DNA of 64,000 nt from Psilocybe azurescens (Eukaryota > Basidiomycota > Agaricomycetes > Agaricales > Agrocybaceae). Positions 22,244-33,372 of the stretch are shown here, one piece after another. Location of the stretch: assembly GCA_023853785.1 (NCBI GenBank), contig JAJIRX010001051.1, positions 1-64,000 of the forward strand. The letters run 5' to 3'. Position numbers and translations under genes: made by a program. Below the pieces are notes generated by a model. That model was not told the DNA's origin. It made no database searches and was given only the letters and a program-made list of their open reading frames with translations. Within the stretch, counting starts at the first letter, position 1. Each line of letters begins with the position of its first letter.

Positions 22244-24430
22244 CTAAAGCTCATCCAACCACAGCCCACCCAACACACTCCCTGGCATAACAACAGACGT
22301 CAACCCACAAAATAGTCCGACTAATAAGCCGCCTAATTCACCGGCGGACGTGATATACACGAGGGTGAGGGGTGGGCGGGGAGCACAGCAGGTGTTTACG
22401 ACGATAAATCTCGGGCTGTGAGAGTGCGAGGCTGAGGGAGAAGAAGAAAGGGGAGAGAAAGAGAAGTTATTAGTGTTAGTGTCGACGTATCGAGAATGAA
22501 ATGGATGCTGTTGCTCGTTGAATGAAAGGAGGGTTGAAACAACAAAGGCAATAAAGGAAACAAAGAGTGCATATGTACAACCCGTCTTTACATCATACAG
22601 CATCCAGCCAAGACCCAAACCAAAATAAAAAAAAACAAAAGAAAAAAACTCCGCTCTTCGTCGCAAGGACCATGAGCGGCTTGAGCAGCATGCGCGCCGA
22701 GATTGCGAACAGCACCGTCTTTGTCTCGCTCGTCTGCTTTGCCACTATCCTTCTTCTGCTTCGCACTCGCATTACCGAAGCAGAACAGGTCCCTGACGCG
22801 CTGCAAGTAACTTCTATTATCTTTCTTCCCCTTCCTCCTTCCCCCCCTCCCCCTCCCACCCCCCAAGTACAACAAGCGTAACCGGCACCGCACAGATCCC
22901 ACACATGCCCACCGCCCGTTCACAGGCCGTAACGCACTATTAAGCTCCAACGCATATTGCAACGGGGGTGTCAGGACGACGATAAGCGAGAGTAAAAGGG
23001 CGTAGAGCTGGACTGTTAGAAATGCGTGGATCGAGAGGAGGAGCGGGCTGAGGTGCTGAGGTGCTGAGGTGCTTTGAGAATGGACGAGCACGGGGGAGAG
23101 GGTGCACCGTTTTCGATCCCCCTCCTAATCCTCACTACCACTCGTCTCCCCATCCCTCGCACACTTCCAGCACCTCGTACCGAACCAGCCCCAGCAGAAG
23201 CAGCGGAAGCACCGACACCTCCAGCCGGCAAATCCGCGCAGCTCTCATTGGGACTATTGGGGAACGAATTATAAAACGTCGTGTTGTGCCGGCCAGGCAG
23301 AAGCGGGGGTCTCCTGCTGTTTCCGGCTCCTGTTCCAGTTGCGTGGCCTGGTGTGTGTTGCGTTCGTGGGCTTTTGCCATATCCATGCTGAGACGGTCCA
23401 GTCGATGACACAGCACCGAAAGCACGGGGGCGCCCGAGGACGCAGGGATATGGGCCGACGACAGCGCGGAGGAGGACATCGGCGACCCTGTGCACTGGCC
23501 CACCACCTTCGTCGAATTCAAATGTGAATACACGAGCGTCGAGCTAGACGCGTGTCTCCTTAAATCCTGTTCATCGTCGTCGATGTCCACGAGAAGAGGC
23601 GTGCACTCGCCTTCCCTATCGGTGTCGAGTCCGACGATGAATGTAGACTGTGTGGTTTGTGGATGAGATGGTTTGTGGATGAGATGGTTTGTGGATGAGA
23701 TGGTTTGTGGATGAGATGGTTTGTGGATGAGATGGTTTGTGGATGAGATGATGCAAGGATGGTGTCTGCGCGCGAGAGGAGACTCACGCCGTCGCTGTAC
23801 CGAACCTGTTGGATGATAGAAGAAGGGAGAGGTTAGTGGACGTATGTGGATAAGGATGATGGTGCAAGCGTGGTCGGGATGGGGACGGGGGTGGAAGGGG
23901 GGAGACGAGAGGGGTAGGGAATAGAAAGGGTACAGGTACATATTACAAGAACAAGAGTAAAAGTCACATTACCACCATCGCAAGCGTGCTGTACGTCGTC
24001 AAATACGTCAGCGCCTTCCGAGCATCACATTCTCTTTATCGTCCGAGCCCCGAGCGAGGTCGGGGACGGAGACGACGAGGCTGTGTATGAGCGCGATGGG
24101 GAGTGCGTTGGAGTTCGTGAACATCGCGGCGGCTATTACGAAGCTCCTGACTGTGACTGACTGTGAGAGTGAGTTAGGGTCAATTAAGTGCAGAGGGATG
24201 AGAGAGAGACGAGGGCGAGTAAGGTAGGATGTGGTGGGGAGTATTCAAAGCAGTTGTGAATGGGAAAGGGATGAAAGGAGGGAACCGGCGGGACGAAACG
24301 CGAAAAGAAACGCGAATCGTGGCAAAGGATAACGAACACATGGAAAGGAAAGATGGAGTGCATATATCGCTGCAATTTTGTCAACCCGAATGTCCATCCC
24401 AGAACCAGTGTCTCTGATTTCCAGTCCAGC
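22244..24430 (-). pseudogene. Auxin efflux carrier (PIN-like) pseudogene, copy D
   Basis: The N-terminal exons are missing: the copy begins inside the LVLGWTFGLTKLQR exon (about 24,415-24,370). It continues with FVIAAAMFTNSNALPIALIH, SLVVSVPDLARGSDD, ALTYLTTYSTLAMVV, then VRYSDGVSLLSRADTILA. A long hydrophilic loop carries a 16-bp minisatellite. Next come IHAFLTVQLYALLLSLIVVL, VLFAISARMLLKPLMVLATK and a final exon FIVVNTCCAPRPPLTLVYIT ending GGLWLDEL-stop at 22,244. It is the only copy besides A that keeps the C-terminus. Frame changes occur between exons. Its 5' side abuts the 3' end of the ArgRS relic (24,463), so the promoter and first exons were lost in a rearrangement. Confidence 0.75.
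23655..23750. repeat. 16-bp minisatellite, 6 perfect units
   Basis: Six head-to-tail copies of GTTTGTGGATGAGATG in the loop-coding part of auxin-carrier copy D. The other copies carry a single, slightly different version of this segment. Because 16 is not a multiple of 3, successive units are read in three frames, giving a 16-residue super-repeat per three units. Confidence 0.95.
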
Positions 24431-24462
24431 TCGTGCGCATCTCCACACAAAGACCAACAGCT

Positions 24463-25610
24463 CTACATTCTCTCCAGCGGCCTGAAACTCAACAACCGCA
24501 TCGCACCCGCCAACACCTCCCTCGCACACTCATAAAAAAAACAGCTTCCCCAGCGCCTTCTCCTCATCTTCCTCCCCTTCACCATCACGTTCTCCGCCTC
24601 CTTGATTATCTCTCCAGGAACACCACCGTCTCCAGCCTTGTGCTCATCCCTTGCACCAATCCGTAGTTGATGTGCATGAGCGAGAACACCTACTCCTTTT
24701 GATACTTCCGCACGCTCATCTCTTTCCACACGCGCCAGTTGCGTAGAGCGTCTTCGTCTCTGTCTTCCATGCACTGGAACCAGTTCACAGCGGAGGCATT
24801 GATGGCAGGGTCGAACGCGGCGTCTTTGTTGATGGCGACGAAGAGGTGCTTGATGGTGTCTTTTCTCAAGGTCGGCTTGTGACCCGTATTTTTCGAAGCC
24901 TGTGGCGATTAGGCCGAACTAGGCGGGAGGTGTCAGCGGGATATTAGATGTTGACACGGAAGACATGAGGAGTGACAAAGAAGAACCGAGGATGAATGGG
25001 CAGGCGGTAGAATCGGAAACGAAAAATGCTCACCTGTGTGCCCGAATCGCCCAAATAAGTCATCGAGATGACCTCCCACCCAAGTTCGCAAGGAACGTGC
25101 CGATGGTCGTGTTCCGCAAATGCCCAACGAAGAACGACTAGGCGATGTTCGGCTACGAGTACTTGATGATGACTCCCTTGCCCTTGCCCGAATCGTTCGT
25201 GCCGTACTCCAGTTGGACAGAGGGCGCGTTGCGCGTCAGGGCGAGCACTTCCCGGATTATATTGGTCGTGTTCATGCGGAAGCGGAGGAAGGACCTGTAG
25301 ATCATGACGGACTCGACCCATTCGTCCGGTTGGAACTGAGCGGTGTGGGTGCGCGTTGAGTCTTTGTACTAGTAGAAAGTGTAAGAAAGATGATGAAATA
25401 TGTTTAAAATGCCATTGACAGCTGTCTCCTCGAGTTTCCTGGCGATTCTGAACCGGGGCAACGCAACCGTAAAGTCCTTCCCCTTCTTCCCAAGTCGACT
25501 CCCGCAAACGCCTGCTCTAACGTGAGCGGCAGCACATTCGACAGTGTCCGCGTGGTAGCTATCCAGAACGAGCATAGAACACATTTTGAGGGATCCGTCC
25601 CCGGTACAGC
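24463..25610 (-). pseudogene. Cytosolic arginyl-tRNA synthetase (ArgRS) relic
   Basis: Class I arginyl-tRNA synthetase charges tRNA-Arg. From the 5' side the minus strand shows SNVLPLTLEQAFAGVDLG and KKGKDFTVALPRFRIARK (N-terminal domain), an intron ending CTACTAG near 25,370, AQFQPDEWVESVMIYRSFLR, then stop-PNIA-stop-SFFVGHLRNTTIG. The last block contains the HIGH-type motif as FVGH and the family's SSPNIAKPFHVGHLRST pattern. After GWEVISMTYLGDSGTQ comes a GT-AG intron (24,919-25,034), then FGLIATGFEKYGSQ, ASAVNWFQCMEDRDEDALRN, then after a deletion HINYGLVQGMSTR (KMSKS region), and after a second deletion YECAREVLAGAMRLLS-FRPLERM-stop at 24,463. At least three in-frame stops and two internal deletions are present. 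Introns are retained, so it is a DNA-level duplicate and not a retrocopy. Confidence 0.85.
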
Positions 25611-26146
25611 GGGCAGTGGGGGATAGATGAGGCCATCCTGTGTAGCGAGAGCCTTGTGCAGTTTGTTGTGAGTAGGCGTAGACGGTGTTGCGCGCAAATG
25701 AAAGTGCCCGAAGTGTAAAACACTGCAAAGAGATCTCTTGGCTGGATGGGAATAGAGCGGGAGAGAGACTAAGTGGAGGAGTGAAGGGACGGCCAGATTG
25801 GTTCGGTACGATTTTCTGCAACCAAATTCATGAATACGGATGATGTAGCGGTCTGGGTTTCCCGCTACCATATAAGTCCACGGCCGCCCCAGGAAACATG
25901 TACTGGCGTAACGGGTGTGACGATCTGAGTGTTGTAACGTCAAAGCCTGACTTGGTTCAGACTTATCTCGGAACAGATAAGTAGTCCAACGGTTGTGCCG
26001 TGTACGATTCCGGCATGTTCCGTTTTAGGCAAAAACAGATGACTCGTTGGGATCCGTCACGTGTAACTTCTCTTCCCCAAATAGTAGCCCCTTTTGATGG
26101 CAAAACTCTAACTCTTGAAGTTCTTCCTTCACAAAGCTATAGTGCG
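25611..26146. other. Stretch without a supported gene
   Basis: An open minus-strand frame continues upstream of the ArgRS relic (to 25,943) without recognisable family motifs. The 3' part is the presumed promoter of NACHT copy 2. Confidence 0.4.
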
Positions 26147-29100
26147 ATGCCTGAAGATGAAAAATATTCCGCAATACACGCTCATCGCACACTCAACTCG
26201 GGTATGCAGGTGCTCCAAGGCGCGAGATATTTCACAATTACTGGCGGGAGCTTTCGACAAATAGAAGGGAACTACTACGACGGAGGAAGAGACCTAGGTG
26301 AGCGGAGTAGATAGCATATACTGAGTATTTACACTGATTCTGGAGCGATAGGACTGCACATTCCGGAGCAGCATATCGCAGCTGATGCCATGTATAACTC
26401 TGCCGAACGGTTCCCTCCCCCGAAATGCCACCCCGGCACTCGCGAGAAGATAATCAGCACTATACTCAGCTGGGTCAACGACCCTACTCCCAAAAAACGG
26501 GCGCTTTGGCTCACCGGACCAGCAGGAGCCGGGAAATCTGCTATCGCCCATTCAATTGCCGTTCAGCTGCAGGAGATCTCAGAGGATAGAAAATATGCTG
26601 GGAGCTTCTTCGCCAAGGATGCTATTAGACGTGGGGACGGGAACAAGTTATTCTCAACAATTTCATACGAGCTCGCCCTCGAATTTCCCATCCTTTCGTT
26701 CCTTAACTGACGCTGCTATGCCTGATAATCACCACTCTTCCAACGAAATTCATCGACGTCGAGCTCCGATACCTCATCATAGAGCCATTACTACGTGTCA
26801 ATGACTGGCCTGCGCACAGCCCCACAATCATTATCGACGGTTTGGACAGAATGCGCTGGGTCGAAACAAATGCAGTCCGAAATTATATCACTCTTATTCA
26901 AGGCGATTATCGAGCCCAATATCCCCCTCCGATTTCTCATTGTTAGTCGCCCCGAGTGTTGGATATCCGATTCATTCGAAGTCGGACCTCTGGTACACGC
27001 TACAAAACCGCTCTATCTACGAGACGACAAGGACACGGATGTTGGTATTGAGAAGTATCTTCGAGAGGGATTCAACACGATTTACGAGGAAAATATTGGA
27101 ATAATGTCTTCTACCCCGCGTCCTTGACCTGTAGATCATATCATTGGGCGATTTGTGAGTAGTGCTTCAGGCCAGTATATCGTACGCATCCACTGTCCTG
27201 GAATTTGTTGGTGCCTCATCCAATTTTTGCGACCCCGAGAACAAGTCCGGATATTGACGACGCCTGGAACACATCGCGCTTCCGCATTTTCAGATCTTGA
27301 TAAACTCTACGCCACCATCCTGTCAGGATATCCTCGACCAGACACAATGAAACGTGTCTTTGGTGGTCTCTTGCTCCATTTCTGCAAAAAAACATCCAGG
27401 AAATCCTGGGAGTTGGCTCCGGAGAAATTCAACTCGTGTTGAGGGCCTTGAGCTCCTTGATCAGGATATCCAAGGCTGAGTACTCCGTGGAGTTCCGTGT
27501 GCTGGAGCCGATCTTTGGGTCTCCATTGCAAGAGCTATGTATTTCGTTCAGTCACCTATCGCTCAAGGAATTTCTCGAGGATGAGTCGAGGTCAGGAGAG
27601 TATGCAACTGATCTCAGAGCCCTTCGTTATGAGTTTGTGTGCGCCATGCTCAGGCTCGGGGTCGATATCGTTCAGGATAGTCCACGGGTCCAGCCTACTA
27701 TAGCAAGGTAAGTGCCTTAGCAATTTTTTTATTCAAAATATACAAGGACACTGATATATACATTTTCTGACAGGATCGGGCTATCATCCTATCGTGGGAT
27801 GCTCTCTAGACTTGGGAATATGTCGTCAGAGATCGCACGCAATGCCAGATCCATTGTCGATTCATTAGAGAAACTTTGCGAAGGCCTTCACACGATTTCC
27901 GCTGGGAATCCTTTGCATGTTGCCGAACCAAGTCATGTTTACTGGTTTACGAGCGATGTCTTGCTTCTTGTTTCCGACCTGAAATCTGTGCTGGCCTTCG
28001 ACGGTCCAAAGGGGCGTACAGCGCACCGACATCTACTTCAATCTCTCACAGTTGTTCTCACCATTGCTCAAACAATTTCAGCGAAGCAGATCATGGACCG
28101 ATCATCCAAAAACTCAACAACCTTCGCATACATCGCTTTATACAGTTCTGAATCTTTGGTCGCCTCAGTGCATAGCATCGAGAACATCTCGGAATCAATG
28201 AATATCGGTCGGGATACCATTATATCTGATCTCCAATACCTCCCTGACTTGGTATATCTTGATTTCTACCGCGGTGAATGAGGCTATTTAGGCTATATAA
28301 ATACTATGGGTCCAGTCTTTTGGCCTTTCGTCGTAAGGTTCAAGTCCATTGTCAGGAAAATCATCGTGTTGCAGCATGGGACCATCAGATAGTAAGTCTC
28401 AGTGCCCAGCACTTTGATAGGATATTCCACAGCAATAATGAACAATTGTTGGTTCAAAACCGACGGAAGTTCTTGGATACTGTCGACAGCTTCCTACGAT
28501 ACAGTCGAATTTCGGACATACACTCCAAAGAATATTTTGAAGATCCGAAAAAATGGAAATATTCAACATCATAATGGATACATCTTTCTGGGATCGTTTA
28601 TGCGACAAATACTCGATTGATTTGGTATTGGGAGTTTTAGGCTGGTTTAACAGGCAGATGGTGAGTGCCAATATAATCGTACACCGGTCACTAATTTATC
28701 CCTGCTATCTGTAGCAAGACCGGACCGAACAGAGACGTCATCGGCGATCACGATAGTAGCCTTCCTCAAACAATGCTATGCGCTGCAAAAGAATATTTGG
28801 AACCGCCTATTTGCTGCACTTCACAGACGCATATTGCTCCAATCTTTGGATGTATAGCGATAGCGACTCCGTTCCATCTGTTTCTTTACATCTAATCCCT
28901 CCATCCCATGGAGGAACGCATTCCCCATTGAGGAGAACCTTTTGGATCAATCGGAGCTTCCGATTGCTGATTTCAATGGTTATAGCTTTCACGGATGGAT
29001 ATCTGAGTTCGACGAACAAGTGTTTGCGAGAGAGGGATTTAGCTCAGTCATCGTCCCTTTCGACTGGTATCCTCATCTAGCCGCATTCCTTCTGGAACCA

Positions 29101-29216
29101 TGCTCGTAAAATCAATACGCTGCGCTGAACACCATTTTCGAGGGACACTCGTACTTGAAAATAATCACAAGGAAATGTTTTCTACCGTTTATCAAGTGTC
29201 TGCCTTATGCGATTCT

Positions 29217-29443
29217 TGTTGGAATATGGGAATCAAACGGCACAATTCCCATGATCCCGTGCGCTGAATACGCAGCCACAAGTATGTAGATTTTATATAT
29301 AAACTGAATTCTCCGTTATAGAGTAAATTTAGTTAGTATAAATTGTATTTACATTATATAAGTACAGTATTTACATTATTGTACGCTACGCGTTTACCTC
29401 CCAATCTCACGGTTTTTATCTGTTTGCTTAAGTCTTTTCAACA
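29217..29443 (+). repeat. 5' LTR of the gag-only element
   Basis: Direct repeat of 30,632-30,858, preceded by target duplication ATTCT. Confidence 0.95.
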
Positions 29444-29600
29444 TAAACGCGTGACCCTAACTGTCTCTGCTGCCAGTTCTCGCCGTCGCTTGCGCTCTAT
29501 TTGTTTCTGTTTGTCGTTCTTGCCTACTGGGGCCGAATCCCTTTTCGTCGAATTGTTATCGTCGTCATCGTCATCGTAACCTTGCTCGCCGAGAGCCGAT

Positions 29601-29700
29601 ATTGCTTGCGGAAGCCGAATCACCGCCGAACCTGAATCGCTTACGGAAGCCGAATCACCGTCGAACCTGAATTGCTTGCGGAAGCCGAATCACCGCCGGA
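29601..29700 (+). repeat. 35-bp tandem repeat in the element's leader
   Basis: About 2.9 copies of a 35-bp unit beginning ATTGCTTGCGGAAGCCGAAT, upstream of the gag start codon. Confidence 0.9.
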
Positions 29701-29761
29701 ACCATCATTTTATCATTGTTACCATCGTTGCCATCATCAAATCTATTTTTAGTGCGCCATC

Positions 29762-30682
29762 ATGCCGTCCGAAACCACCTTCGATAAACTCACTGATGGG
29801 AATTATTTTGAGTGGAAGATTTACATGGAAGCCTTACTCACTCGCAAGGGCTTATTGGATTATGTGGATGGCACTGCAGAACACCCTGGGGGACTGAACA
29901 GACCAAGAAAGTCAAGGATTTTATGCGCAAGCAATCTGAGACTCGTGCAGAGCTCATTCTTCGTGTAACCCCTTCCCAACTCGCTCACTGCCGTAACCCG
30001 GACCCCTATGTCATCTGGAAAACACTCTCAGATATTCATGCATCACGTGGTCGCTCCACCATTATTTCTCTCCGTCAGCCGTTTTCACCGTCTCCGCCTT
30101 GATCGTGGTGAAGTCATGTCTGCCTCACGTTGCCCGTGTCCGCCATATCGCATTTCTTCTTGAGGAAGCAGGTGTGAAAGTCACTGAGGACGACATTATT
30201 CTTGCCATTACTTCAGGACTTCCCCATTCATACGACTCTTTTCTTATTTCGCTCGATGCCACCCCAGACAGTGAATATACGCTCACCTACGTTATAACCC
30301 GCCTCATGAATGAATACCAGCGCCAACACCAATATCCCCACGCCAAGCACAAGCCTCTGAGGACCCCCAGAATGAAGCTATGGCCGTTACTGGTGCCCCC
30401 TCTCATGGTATTGCCCACATCACTTGTTTTTCATGCGGTAAGAAAGGTCATTATCAGTCCAACTGCACCAATTCTTCCAGCCCCCATCCCATCAAATCTG
30501 GATCTATAGGGCATGCTGCTCTTGCTTTGGAAGATGACTCTGATGATGATGAAGCTTTTAGTTTCCGAGGGTGCGATTTATTTCTTTTAATTTTGTCTTA
30601 TTTTCTGGTCATTTTGCCGTTTGCGAGGGTGTGTTGGAATATGGGAATCAAACGGCACAATTCCCATGATCCCGTGCGCTGA
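29762..30682 (+). CDS. Copia-type Gag polyprotein with CCHC zinc knuckle
   Basis: Starts MPSETTFDKLTDGNYFEWKI, the usual Copia gag opening. It continues WKIYMEALLTRKGLLDYVDG, TRAELILRVTPSQLAHCRNP, VIWKTLSDIHASRGRSTI, and RVRHIAFLLEEAGVKVTEDD. A nucleic-acid-binding knuckle CFSCGKKGHYQSNC follows at about 30,429-30,470, then an acidic stretch. The frame is interrupted by about three or four one-base shifts (near 29,890, 30,080-30,130 and 30,370). The last ORF reads past the interior into the 3' LTR before stopping at 30,680-30,682. No protease follows. Function inferred: capsid formation for packaging element RNA. Confidence 0.75.
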
Positions 30683-30858
30683 ATACGCAGCCACAAGTAT
30701 GTAGATTTTATATATAAACTGAATTCTCCGTTATAGAGTAAATTTAGTTAGTATAAATTGTATTTACATTATATAAGTACAGTATTTACATTATTGTACA
30801 CTACGCGTTTACCTCCCAATCTCACGGTTTTTATCTGTTTGCTTAGGTCTTTTCAACA
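30632..30858 (+). repeat. 3' LTR of the gag-only element
   Basis: Direct repeat of 29,217-29,443, followed by target duplication ATTCT. Confidence 0.95.
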
Positions 30859-32023
30859 ATTCTGACACAGCAGAACTTGAATGCGCTACGCGTACTACGT
30901 TACCTGTGTTCCAGGATACATCCTCGCCATCAATGGAGACCACCATTAGGTTTCTGCTCTCCAACTATAGATTTCTTGAAGGTATGTTAGAAGGTTAACT
31001 CTACAGTTTTTATCGTACAGAAGTACGACTGCTCTTCCCTCTCATTCCCAGAGCTTGACTCACTGGAAGACTGGCTGTCGGGGCTCAGGACTCGTGAATC
31101 TAGGAGAGCGTTGCAGGGCGTCAGCAGACCTGAGAGGCACGTAGTTCATACAGATGATGCCTATACAACAGATGAAGGCGAGTCATAGTTAACAATGATT
31201 GACTCCGACCAAGACAAAGCCCTCTGATGAAAGAAGTGGACGGTAGCATTTGATGAGTCCTCTACGTTTCAGTCAAGGGTATGAGCGTCGATAGTAGCAT
31301 AAGTTGGGGTATGCGCGAGGTTGTGCTTGGATACTTAGAACACGCTTGTGTACCATGTAGAAAAGAGTGGATGTAACTTCAAATGTGCAGAAAGAACGCA
31401 GCTCCTGCTCCAGCAATTAAACATACAGTCGCTTGACTCGCCTAGAGAGTCGATACCGTTCAAAAGCCTACGGGCAGCGATCGTGAACATGCTTGCTTGG
31501 GTGCGTGCATCGGTGAAGATCTAGATGTGCCTGCGCAGCGAGGAGAAATTAGACTATGAGACCAACGCTTGAATACCAAAGTACACCTCCACACACACAA
31601 ACATCAACCAACCACTCTACGTCCTTTCCAACAACCACAAACTTATCCTCCTCCCTCCACGATAGCTGCATCCCATGCACTCCAGAACCCATGCGTCGGC
31701 TAAACGCAAACGTCGCAATACTACTCCACTTCTGGATCTTCATCACAGTTTTCACGAGGCCCGGGTATGTTCCCAGGAAGATCGTAAGGCGGCGTGTGCG
31801 CGTGTAGGAAGAGAGGAAGGGGAAAGGGATGACGGAGACAAGGGGAAAGGGATGACGGAAAGGTTTTGCGGGATATGAATGCGAGTCGGAGTGCATATTG
31901 GAGGTAGGATCGGTGTCACTTTCAAAGGATTTCACGCGGACTCAGTTGAATTTTTATTTTCCAATTCTAGCGCCAATAAATTGACGAACGTTAGCATGAC
32001 GAAAAGAAAATGGAAGAAAGCCA

Positions 32024-32214
32024 GGGATCGGTCACGTGAAACGTTTTTGTCGCAAACTTTTAACCCCTTTCGGCGGCATAACTCTTACTCAACCTTCAAG
32101 ACGGCTTGCAGTTTGCTTGCAGTTGACGTAGCAGCAGTGTAAGTGATCCTAACTTTAGCAAACCTAACTTCCAAATAAGTAGATTCGATATAAATCATGA
32201 AGCTATTTCCGGCA
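32024..32214. repeat. Dispersed repeat, copy 2 (pairs with 9,544-9,810)
   Basis: Ordered similarity blocks with 9,544-9,810, including ACTTTTAACCCCTTTCGGC and ATTTCCGGC; shorter because the central insertion is absent. Confidence 0.65.
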
Positions 32215-32915
32215 GTGTTGGCATAGCCATCCCTATGCGTGTACACCCATGCCCATGATTTGGTGGATTCCCACCACTGCGAAGAGCGACTCGGACCAGC
32301 CGCATAGGCCAGCGCTAATTACCAAATCGTTCGCAATTGGACTCTGATTTAACACTGACCTGGATAGAATATATAGCATTCCGATACCCCGGTATACCTT
32401 AGATATCATTTATTATATTAGATAGGGAAACTGAAGATATATTTGGTTCGTGTAGAGCAAGAAATTGGAGTGTGAAAGTGCTCACTCCGCAGCAAGTCTA
32501 AATTAAAACTAACACATTGAAAGCATAATGTCTGCTATACAGTACCAGAGACCTTACCCAACAGTCTATCCAATGCCTTGCAGCTCGCTTGGGTTTCTTC
32601 TGTCAGTATGGTGAAATCGAGCGAATAATTTCCCCTTTATTCTACCCCTTCGACCTCAAACAATGCAAACCTCTGTATGTATCTGTTTCGATACTCTTGT
32701 ATTTTCGTAACCTCAAGATTCTAGTGCAGAAAAATGTGGAGGAGATGTATCAAGTAATGGCCGAACGCAGGGCTTAACATGTGTTTATTGCGGGCAGTCG
32801 AAGGGGTGGACGTGCGCATAAAATTGAAGGTGTTGGCGTAATTATTTCAAGGGATGGTGATGTGGTTGGGGTTATAAGAGAGCGGCAGAGGAAGAGGAAG
32901 AGTGAGTGGAAGGAG

Positions 32916-32981
32916 TTGATTGACACGCTGGTACCCGTCCTGGATTACTTGATTGACACGCTGGTACCCGTCCTGGATTAC
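32916..32981 (+). repeat. Perfect 33-bp tandem duplication
   Basis: Two identical adjacent copies starting TTGATTGACACGCTGGTACC. They lie in an 85-codon plus-strand ORF (32,781-33,038), where they encode LIDTLVPVLDY twice. The ORF has no other support as a gene. Confidence 0.95.
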
Positions 32982-33372
32982 TTCAAGACGATCATGGTTG
33001 GCTTACGGCCACGTTTTGAGCAGTCTCTAGAGTCTTAGCGACTGTTGTTGAGGACTCGTCGTACCTCACAGATTATGTATTTTGCACGTAACGACTTGAT
33101 TTGCTTGAGTAAGGCTGTGTGTATCGAATGAGGGCAGGTGTACGTGTTGATTGTGAGGATTTTGTAGTCCCAGACACCGGGATTAGGAGGGGTAGTATTA
33201 TATATTAATTTATAAATATATCCAGGATTTAGAATGCAACTTCTAACTCATGCATTCCAGGGAATACAATAGTAAAAGAAAAATATGAATAGTATGGGAT
33301 GAAGAACAAAAACTAAGATGTGGAAGGAGTGAAGTAATCAGCAGATCCGATATCGCTCTGACGCAATGAAAA

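Larger units (their letters stand above)
29217..30858 (+). mobile_element. Copia-like gag-only LTR retrotransposon (TR-GAG type), 1,642 bp
   Basis: Two 227-bp LTRs (29,217-29,443 and 30,632-30,858) begin TGTTGGAATATGG, end CAACA and differ at about two bases. They are flanked by a perfect 5-bp duplication ATTCT (29,212-29,216 and 30,859-30,863). The 1.19-kb interior encodes only a Gag-type protein; protease, integrase and reverse transcriptase are absent. A purine-rich GCGAGGG tract precedes the 3' LTR. Small elements with LTRs and a lone gag are known in plants as TR-GAG; they depend on autonomous Copia relatives. Confidence 0.9.
26147..31227 (+). pseudogene. NACHT NTPase pseudogene, copy 2, split by an LTR element
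   Basis: Collinear with NACHT copy 1. The N-terminal motif reads GARYFTITGGSFRQIEGN, and the first intron has a GT donor. Walker A GPAGAGKS lies in the 26,390-26,710 ORF. A Walker B region, RPECWISDSF and the later exons follow. Defects: a TGA replaces a Trp codon in the RPWP motif at about 27,127; stops fall in the segment starting at 28,279; several one-base indels occur; and a 1,642-bp LTR element is inserted at 29,217-30,858 within the exon matching 16,700-17,313 of copy 1. The tail resumes at 30,859 (LTQQNLNALR-like) and ends early (TAG after GES). The remaining sequence is still very close to copy 1, so inactivation is recent. Confidence 0.85.
31228..33372. other. Gene-poor stretch
   Basis: Contains a dispersed repeat (32,024-32,214), a 33-bp tandem duplication (32,916-32,981) and overlapping ORFs at 31,549-31,935 without recognisable domains. 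No gene is supported. Confidence 0.5.

Noticed and set aside
23655..23750. Regular repeats as a CRISPR array
   Set aside because: Units are directly adjacent with no spacers, in eukaryotic coding-derived DNA.
31549..31935. Opposing ORFs on both strands near 31.7 kb
   Set aside because: Neither strand gives a recognisable domain or a splice structure; no basis to choose one.
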